NCBI RefSeq assembly: GCF_964275005.1
Contig: NC_092688.1
Span: forward strand, 48,043,748 to 48,107,747
Length of the DNA: 64,000 bases
From: Diadema setosum
Taxonomy: Eukaryota > Echinodermata > Echinoidea > Diadematoida > Diadematidae
Direction of reading: 5' to 3'
Shown here: piece by piece, positions 59,501-64,000 of the stretch
How positions within the stretch are numbered: position 1 is the stretch's first letter
Layout of the letters: each line of letters starts with the position of its first letter
The notes under the pieces: model-generated
What the model was told of the DNA's origin: nothing
What the model saw: only the letters and a program-made list of their open reading frames with translations
Database searches by the model: none
Made by a program: the position numbers and the translations under genes

Positions 59501-62500
59501 CCCTAATTCTGGTCTTAACTGACTGGTGCGCCTTTTCAGGCGCAAAAGTATTTGAACAGCTTTCTCTTCAAAAGTACCTGAATTTTGATAATGAAGATAT
59601 CTGAACAGTGATATACTGATACATGCCACAATTGCACATGTATTTTCTTTGATTTAAGACATTTATTATCTTCTGCACAATTCGTTTATAGAGTTTTCAA
59701 AGCTGCACTGTGTTTTGCTCTGGCTTGCCAGTGTGGGAGATCATAAGATCAAAGCAGGGAAGAAACTGTTTGAAATGTTTTTATGACACTCTTGACACAG
59801 ACAGAGGCATGCATTAATTAATGAAATGATAAATGTCCATGTGTAGTAGGTCCACGGTCCAACTGACTTTCCATCAAAGACAAGAGACAGCCACCAAAAA
59901 CATGAGTTAGCCACTCACTGCATGTTGTAGTGACCATTGGAATGGACAGGTTCTGTTTGACCTCTTGGTGACCTCAGTGACCTTGGTGACCTATGTGACC
60001 TCTTGTCCACATTGCTGTTGTTGTTACTGCTGGTTGCTTGCCTTGCATGCTGCAGTGAATCCTTCTGCCAGAGAGGGATTGCTGGACCAGACATCTGAAA
60101 AGTCATTTAGGGTAGGGGTGGGGTATGGTGTGTTGATATTTTACAAAGGAAAAATGAGACAGAAGATAAGATTTTTATGACTTCTATAAACAAAGGATAT
60201 TGGGCAAAGGCTGTCATGAAAAAAAAAAAAAAAAAAAAAAAAAACGTATATCATATATATTACTTATTCTGTCTGAAAATGACTGAACGTATACCATTTC
60301 ATAACTATCCAAACATGGCACAAGCTATGAAGCATTATAACACAGAAATAGATTCCATGATGTAAAGTATGACAATGTAATCATCATTTCATGTTTTACC
60401 AGTGATCAAATTCTAAAGGTGTTAATTGAGGAACAGCTAATACTAGAAAGTTCTGCTGTCTGTGCACCTATATGATGTGTATCCTAAACACTATGGACAG
60501 GTGCACACAAAGAATGAATAACGTACATGCAGAAGACATATAATCAGGGAAGTTTGTATCTGGGATGCAGGTCAGGTAACACAGTGGTTTTTCTAGCATA
60601 ATATAACAAGATTCTAATAAAACAAATTGTGTTTGCAATACAGTGCACTCCTGTTAAAACAAACATGGTTATAACAAAATTCCGGTTACAACAAAGTAAA
60701 AATTCAGGCCGTAACATTATCCACTCTATGTGTTTTTATTGTTTATTGGTTTGGTTACAACAAAATTTCAATATAACGAAAGAAAACTGCTGGTCCCATG
60801 GACTTCGTTATAACGAGAGTCCACTGTATTTGGAATTTATGAAGAAAAGATACATACTCTAGGCAGAAGCAAAGTAATCTTTGGAAACTGTATACAATTC
60901 CTAAATAAATAGACCATAGCTGGTGCAGAAAAAAAAAATCCAAGTGAGTAAATACAATTTCAAGTTCCAAAATTTGATTCAGTTTGAATGCATGTTATTC
61001 CCCCCCCCCCCCTTTACAAGTAGCTTTGCAATGACTGTGATTATGGTAAAGTACTTTCACTGTACAACTGGTCAAGTATCCTGTGGAATATAGAAATCTC
61101 CGACAAAGAGGAGGAATCAGATTCCTACATGTGTATGTGTCAGGGGGAACTTACTGCGCTACTTTACTCTAGTATAGACCACGTAAATAACACAGCGTGA
61201 AGATTTTTGTTTTGGATTCAAAATGCAATAAACAAAATTTTAATTCCTCTGTGGGTTCTATGTTTTCTGACAGATCTCATCATAACGCAACGCAACATAA
61301 ATGAATTATCTGCTTATATACTTAAGTCAAATATTCCCCTAAATTCATTAGATTAAATCAACTTCATCAAACTCCCTGTTACAATTACACTACACTTGTA
61401 CTACTGCCTACGGAGCTCCTGTAACTACCAACTGTCGGGCGTTATCTTGCCGAGTTCTGTGTCCTATGACGTCGCTGGAGGGCGCCCTCGTGCGTCTTGT
61501 AGATCGCTAGGGTGCAGCGTCGGTGCCGACGTCGACCAGTCTGGCCCGGCCAGTGATGACAGCGTCTCTGCTGACGACCGTGACTGTGTCACCGAGCAGC
61601 GGCTGGTCCCGGACTCAGCTCGTAGTAGTGCGGCTGTCTCAGCTCGTAGCACTGCGGCTGCCTCAGCTCGTAGTGGTGCGGCTGTCTCACCTCGTAGCAC
61701 TGCGGCTGTCTCAGCTCGTAGCAATGCGGCTGCCTCAGCTCGTAGCAATATAAGGATGCGGAGTAATTTCTGCCCTGCACCGCGCGGAGAGTTGCCGTCT
61801 GCCCTCGGAGTTGTCGTCCAGTACCGCGTCTGCCAATTCCGCTCAGCAGCAGGAATACTTTAGCCTCGGAGTATCACAGGTTCAATTTCTCTCTCACTTT
61901 CTCCCTCACAGCCTTTTAGCTCGGATCTCAGCGGAGTCTTATCCTGAATTCCCTCGTATTTCGACGAGCCTGGACCCTTCCCAATGGGCACAAACGGTCT
62001 TTCCACTCTCGCGTCGGATTAGCTTCTCCTCTCTTATTCCTCCTTCACAGCTATTTATCTTCTCTCACGCTCCCTCTCTCGCTCTTAACCTTGCATACAT
62101 TATCACTCGCCAATCAGTGCGATTCCCTTAATTCTAACCTTTCACTCCCATACCAATACAATAATAATTAACCTGTAATTTAACTACTCACTGTCACTTA
62201 CATTCTCTTTATTCAAATACCAGGGTGCGGCCTTTATTTATAACCAAATGAATCATACCAAAATTCGCGGGAAACCCAGCCAAGCATTTCTTACCGCGCT
62301 GCGAGAAGGGTGCAGCTTGCAACCTTGATCTCGCCAGCTGTTGGCCTAAAAATTCTTTCTACCTAGACAGTAGCCCACCGTAAACAAGAGGGTAGGAGAA
62401 AAGGGAAAAAAAAAAACCTTCCGTGCCGTTTACCTCTGACAGTATGTATATATGTAATGTTCTGTCACAACCCATCCTATCTTGATTGGAATTATTGTTT

Positions 62501-63051
62501 CTCTATCACACAGAATGAGGGTAAATTAATATCAGCAGAGAAACATTCTTTACACTTCAGATTGATACCGGAACATACAAAGGTCTAAACTTGGCAGTTC
62601 ATACATAAGTTAACTGCATTTAATGCAGCTCAATATAGTCAATTTACAAAACCTGCAACCAGGGGGATGGTTCATACAGCTGTTCTAAAAGTTACAAACA
62701 ACTTAAGAATGACTGGTATTCAGTTCTTGTGCAGAATTGTTGTAGGAAGGTGACTCACCTCCCTGATTATTGAAATTCTGATAAGCACAGCACATAAAAA
62801 CTGATCAACAGTCGTTCTTAAGTCGTTCATAACTTTAAGAACAGCTTTATGAAACACCCCCTGTGACGTCATGGACCTGCTACATCATTCTACCAAGCCG
62901 GTGGTTCCCCTCACCTCTTGGGCTGGTCCCTGTGGTGGGCCATCCAGAAGCTTGTCAATATTCTTACGCAGGAGACCGTTTTGCTCCTCCAGGATCTGGA
63001 TGCGGAGGTTATTGACCTGAACCTGCTGACCCAGGTCACTGGCGCTGTCTC
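41151..63051 (-). CDS. 3' part of a coiled-coil/C2HC zinc-finger gene (candidate CEP55-like), last five coding exons
   Basis: Five exons join in consistent phase in gene order: 62915-63051, 59919-60094, 44475-44632, 42366-42500 and 41151-41335. Together they encode about 263 C-terminal residues; the N-terminus lies beyond the right edge. Visible parts are a coiled coil (VNNLRIQILEEQNGLLRKN), an Arg/Ser/Pro-rich linker (KRSHRSPRSLRSPRG), SDHLSEEEVIKKYV-like acidic and PP-rich stretches, and a C-terminal zinc finger C-x2-C-x12-H-x3-C within YICHQCDKMY...RDLEIHQSYC. That spacing equals the NEMO/optineurin ubiquitin-binding finger. The RDL-x-x-H-x-x-Y-C ending also resembles the CEP55 tail as I remember it. 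Coiled coil plus this finger would suit an adaptor that binds ubiquitin, but the family name is inference. The third intron from the 3' end holds a 14.7-kb transposon. Confidence 0.72.
42366..42500 (-). CDS. Zinc-finger gene, penultimate coding exon
   Basis: This exon codes AKRTSSKSGVNVGRLTGPTN and on to TQTAVMEKD. It has an acceptor after TGATGTGAAG and a GTTAGT donor. It is open only in the phase set by the neighbouring exons. Confidence 0.72.
42568..43866 (-). mobile_element. Helentron-associated/pearl-like element, copy 3
   Basis: Its ends are the same as copies 1 and 2. On the plus strand it begins CTAGAAATGTCGCTATGG and ends GGCGGAGGCATAAAAA, with a CGGACGGACG block near 43,788-43,814. 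It has four or more ~145-bp units, each carrying TTGACCTTTGACCT-type sites. It lies in the intron between the 44.5-kb and 42.4-kb exons of the zinc-finger gene. Confidence 0.75.
44475..44632 (-). CDS. Zinc-finger gene exon immediately beside the giant element
   Basis: This exon codes HDHLSEEEVIKKYVGQGG and on to RDKTRPKS. It has a GGTTACAG acceptor preceded by a TCTCTTCTC pyrimidine tract, and a GTTGGT donor. Phase 2 in and 1 out fits both neighbours. The giant element ends 54 nt upstream of its acceptor. Confidence 0.78.
45290..47288 (+). repeat. Left satellite array of the giant element (~71-76-bp units)
   Basis: About 27 degenerate units run head to tail. The unit core includes TTCGGAAATGAATAACA, then CATTC.GCTCCGTACGATG, then TAAAATAAATGTCGGATG and TTTGCTTTTACG. 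Neighbouring units alternate between GTTCGGAAATGAATAAC and TTCGAAAGTAAATAGCAA versions, hinting at a higher-order dimer. The array is cut by the hAT insertion at 47289 and resumes at 50119. Confidence 0.85.
47289..50118. mobile_element. Non-autonomous hAT element inserted in the satellite array, 2.8 kb
   Basis: The tips are CAGAGCTGCCAACC...GGTTGGCAGCTCTG, hAT-like inverted repeats. Subterminal ATTCGTA/TACGAAT motifs resemble those of the 31-35-kb hAT. GTACGA on the left and GTACAA on the right flank it; these are partial matches, not a clean 8-bp duplication. The satellite array continues on both sides, so this is a later insertion. No clear transposase remains. Low-complexity AAACAAACAAAC lies near 48,020. 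Confidence 0.78.
50119..50440 (+). repeat. Continuation of the left satellite array
   Basis: About four units continue in the same orientation as 45,290-47,288 (for example GCTCCATAAGATGCTAAAAT at about 50,254). The array fades out after 50,440. Confidence 0.82.
50600..50760. repeat. Fragment resembling a hAT MITE end
   Basis: It contains GGCCACCAAAA, TTTGGTGGTC and GGAGCCCTG motifs. These are like the right part of the element at 14,088-15,498 (CAGGCCACCAAAATTTC...AAGCCCTG). Boundaries are not clear. Confidence 0.35.
51170..51929. mobile_element. TTAA-flanked MITE, 760 bp
   Basis: The ends TTAACCCTATTCTAACTGG and CCAGTTAGAATAGGGTTAA are exact inverted copies including TTAA. This suits piggyBac-type TTAA insertion. 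C-runs follow each end. A truncated relative starts at 41,999 (TTAACCCTAACTAGGCC, then GCGATCGCGACGAAAATT). It has no coding potential of note. Confidence 0.85.
51930..54420. other. Interior of the giant element, no gene recognised
   Basis: I see only short chance frames. Landmarks are an AACAAAACAAA run at 52,776-52,822, a G-run at 53,263-53,278, a direct duplication of a ~50-bp segment near 53,810 and 53,887 (CATCCACATTGGTTATCAAA), and a C-run/(CA)n tract at 54,211-54,254. Confidence 0.6.
54425..54600. repeat. TTCGTTATTCCGAAGG-family repeat array, single arm
   Basis: Four or five ~40-bp units of the form GAACCTTCGGAATAACGAAC with TTTCATTTTCGGATTAA end at GCGAACTGTAACCG. They are the same units as the palindromic copies at 55,613 and 57,551. 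Confidence 0.8.
54794..54978. mobile_element. CAGNGGCGGATCC-type MITE
   Basis: The inverted ends are CAGGGGCGGATCCAGG and CCTGGATCCGCCCCTG. CGTAA lies directly outside both ends as a likely 5-bp target duplication. Sister copies are at 3493-3658 and 36578-36775. Confidence 0.82.
54979..55612. other. Giant element interior, nothing recognised
   Basis: Both strands show only short frames, with no splice-bounded exon and no repeat that I recognise. Confidence 0.5.
55613..56033. repeat. Palindromic array of TTCGTTATTCCGAAGG units, 420 bp
   Basis: The left half reads GTTCGTTATTCCGAAGG in one orientation and the right half reads CCTTCGGAATAACGAAC in the other, with the turn near 55,895. The outer ends are GGTGCTGTTCGTTATT and GGAATAACGAGCTGTAACC. 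It looks like a MITE built from a ~40-bp tandem unit and could fold into a long hairpin. Confidence 0.82.
56550..56578. repeat. (CT)n microsatellite
   Basis: An uninterrupted CT dinucleotide run. Confidence 0.95.
57335..57545. repeat. ~60-bp tandem repeat (GCAGCGATCGACGTCGAAGG), first block
   Basis: Units share GCGATCGA.GTCGAAGGTTGAT and AATCAGTAA. The array is split by the palindromic repeat at 57,551 and continues to 58,035. Confidence 0.72.
57551..57787. repeat. Palindromic TTCGTTATTCCGAAGG array, second full copy
   Basis: It starts GGTGCTGTTCGTAATATTCC, turns near 57,712 and ends in CCTTCGGAATAACGAAC. It interrupts the ~60-bp array, so it is a mobile insertion rather than a local tandem expansion. 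Confidence 0.78.
57788..58035. repeat. ~60-bp tandem repeat, second block
   Basis: Units such as TAGCGGCTGATGTCGAAGG and GTATCGCACGACGTCGAATG continue the block at 57,335. Confidence 0.7.
58036..59125 (-). repeat. Right satellite array of the giant element, inverted relative to the left
   Basis: About 15 units of the same ~71-76-bp family as 45,290-47,288 lie in the opposite orientation (CATTTATTTTAGCATC, then CGGAGC.GAATGTTA, then TTCATTTCCGAACGT). With the left array it makes a long, imperfect inverted repeat just inside the terminal repeats. Confidence 0.85.
59403..59918. other. Residual host intron right of the giant element
   Basis: About 515 bp of ordinary AT-rich intron runs up to the donor at 59,918. 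Nothing else is seen. Confidence 0.7.
59919..60094 (-). CDS. Zinc-finger gene, Arg/Ser-rich linker exon
   Basis: This exon codes 58 residues beginning MSGPAIPLWQKDSLQHARQ, with three RSPR/RSLR repeats. It has a CTTTTCAG acceptor and a GTGAGTGG donor, and ends in phase 2. The next exon lies 15.3 kb away, beyond the giant element. Confidence 0.75.
60218..60244. repeat. poly(A) tract
   Basis: An A homopolymer in an intron. Confidence 0.95.
60641..60826. mobile_element. pogo/Tigger-type MITE, copy 3, 186 bp
   Basis: The ends CAGTGCACTCCTGTTAAAAC and GTTATAACGAGAGTCCACTG are flanked by TA on both sides. It is the best-bounded copy of the family. Confidence 0.88.
61138..62441. mobile_element. Solo LTR, probably Gypsy-type, about 1.3 kb
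   Basis: It begins TGTCAGGGGG and ends CCTCTGACA, with GTATG directly outside both ends (61133-61137; 62442-62446) as a 5-bp target duplication. No internal retroviral-type region or second LTR is seen, so it is a solo LTR fossil. The clear duplication suggests moderate to young age. A 24-bp minisatellite lies inside. Assignment to Gypsy is inference from the terminal bases. Confidence 0.72.
61615..61751 (+). repeat. 24-bp minisatellite inside the solo LTR
   Basis: Five full units and a partial one of the form TCAGCTCGTAGCACTGCGGC plus TGCC. The 24-bp period keeps a frame open (repeats of SARSTAAA), so the open frame here is a by-product of the repeat. Confidence 0.88.
62660..62863. mobile_element. 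CAGGGGG-ended MITE, 204 bp
   Basis: The ends CAGGGGGATGGTTCATACAG and GCTTTATGAAACACCCCCTG are inverted, with further arm pairing (GTTCTAAAAGTTA/AACTTTAAGAAC; ACTTAAGAATGAC/GTCGTTCTTAAGT). It lies 51 bp downstream of the coiled-coil exon's donor. Confidence 0.82.
62915..63051 (-). CDS. Zinc-finger gene, coiled-coil exon
   Basis: This exon codes 45 residues plus a split codon: GDSASDLGQQVQVNNLRIQ and on to LLDGPPQGPAQE, a leucine-heptad coiled coil. It has a CTCTCACAG acceptor and a GTGAGG donor (phase 1 in, 0 out). Confidence 0.75.
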
Positions 63052-63416
63052 CTGTGAGAGGTAGGATCCACAAACAGGAAACATGAATTCTTAACCCTTA
63101 CCTACCCAGAGATAAGACTATCAACAGAATAGAGCTTAGAATTCTGCTCCATGAGTGGAAAGAAGTACATTCTTCAGATCCACAATATTTGTAAAACCTT
63201 GTTTGAGGATAATTATCTACATTCCTGGAAGAAGCTTCCATAAAGTAAACAATTAACAGTCCAAAGAATGATCTAAACTCCTGGAGAAAAGGCTTTCATT
63301 TCAGCAGCCACATCTAACTGAAATGCCCTTTCACTGAGGGTCCGATTAGCAGAATCCATAGAAGCACTTGAAGCGTACATGTTGGCATCTTTTTTTTTTT
63401 CTTTCTTTCTCTCTCT

Positions 63417-63452
<36 letters not shown>

Positions 63453-64000
63453 TTAAATATGTGTTAGAATTGTTTATTTTTTATAATTCTATCTCTCCCT
63501 CTTCCTTTTCCTCTTGGTTTTCTACCAAACTCTCTCGGTCTAGAAGGCATCAGGGGGTTGCCAGCAGCAGCAGCAGCAAAAAAAAAAAAAAAATGAATAA
63601 ATAAAATAGAAAAAAATAAAATTAAAGAAAAAATAAAGAAGAAGAGTGCACCCCTTTTAATTTTTGTTAAAGAACCAAGAAACCATCTTTGTGAGGAGAT
63701 TGTAGTGGTACCAGAAAATCTCTCAGGCGCCTTTTTTTTTTTTTTTTTTTTTTTTTGGGCTTGTCAGCTGATTAAACCCAGAGGCGCACAGATTTTATTA
63801 TTTTTCTTTAATGTGAAAAATAAACAAACTAAAAGGTCCACTTTTTCTAATTCTGAACCCTCCCATAAGAATCCTAGTTCTGGCCTGAACAGGCCACTGA
63901 TATTGAATGCAATCAAGTTACTGCTAGTAACAAGGTTGTTCATGTTGGTATTCCTGATTACCAAACACATGTGTGCTACAGGAAGGCTAACCCTACAATG
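63052..64000. other. Intron at the right edge, simple repeats only
   Basis: It contains (CT)n at 63,411-63,450, CAGCAG at 63,563-63,577, poly(A) at 63,578-63,592 and poly(T) at 63,733-63,756. No exon is seen. Confidence 0.55.

Noticed and set aside
61396-61863. A 155-codon open frame with SARSTAAA-type repeats
   Set aside because: It lies wholly inside a sequence with LTR-type ends and a target duplication, and its openness comes from a 24-bp minisatellite that is open in several frames and on both strands.
1-64000. tRNA, rRNA or other structured RNA genes
   Set aside because: I scanned for tRNA-like B boxes and rRNA core motifs and saw none that I could support. A covariance-model search would be needed to exclude small ncRNAs.

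Overview
This is animal nuclear DNA. It is AT-rich, split by long introns and crowded with small inverted-repeat transposons. The repeat types suggest a marine invertebrate, most likely a deuterostome such as an echinoderm. Those types are pogo-like MITEs, hAT MITEs with CAG ends, TTAA hairpins, and elements dense in GGTCA with an ACGG microsatellite. That placement is inference from repeat style, not from a marker gene.

Three host genes can be built exon by exon with matching splice phases. (1) ZSWIM7, minus strand, 12,820-21,119: six coding exons, about 145 residues, with a complete SWIM zinc motif (C-x-C...C-x-H). It is the Shu-complex partner of RAD51 paralogues. (2) OGFOD2, plus strand, 24,821-31,167: seven coding exons, about 352 residues, with the H-x-D...H iron triad and the 2-oxoglutarate arginine in place. 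ZSWIM7 and OGFOD2 lie head to head, and a 164-bp hairpin MITE with a perfect 9-bp target duplication sits in the gap. (3) The 3' part of a minus-strand gene, last five coding exons from 63,051 down to 41,151. It encodes a coiled coil, an Arg/Ser-rich linker and a C-terminal C-x2-C-x12-H-x3-C zinc finger of the NEMO/optineurin/CEP55 type. I suggest CEP55-like with low confidence.

Layout. 1-9.6 kb: no gene, three diverged copies of a long repeat plus MITEs. 9.6-12.8 kb: 3' flank of ZSWIM7 with a 1-kb TTAA-flanked foldback element. 12.8-24.3 kb: ZSWIM7, whose introns hold a pogo/Tigger-like element and two GGTCA-rich Helentron-like elements. One of these is nested inside a hAT-type MITE and itself carries a TTAA hairpin. 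24.8-31.2 kb: OGFOD2. 31.3-35.0 kb: a hAT transposon with a nearly intact transposase, sitting 124 bp after the OGFOD2 stop codon. 35-41 kb: gene-free, MITEs. 41.2-64 kb: the zinc-finger gene. One of its introns holds a 14.7-kb element with perfect 25-bp terminal inverted repeats and flanking TA. That element has degenerate satellite arrays in opposite orientation near its two ends, further palindromic arrays, a 2.8-kb hAT insertion and a TTAA MITE. A solo LTR lies in the next intron upstream.

The giant TA-flanked element and the precisely bounded Helentron-like element, whose empty site is also visible in this window, are the most unusual structures. No prokaryotic features, CRISPR, tRNA or rRNA were seen.
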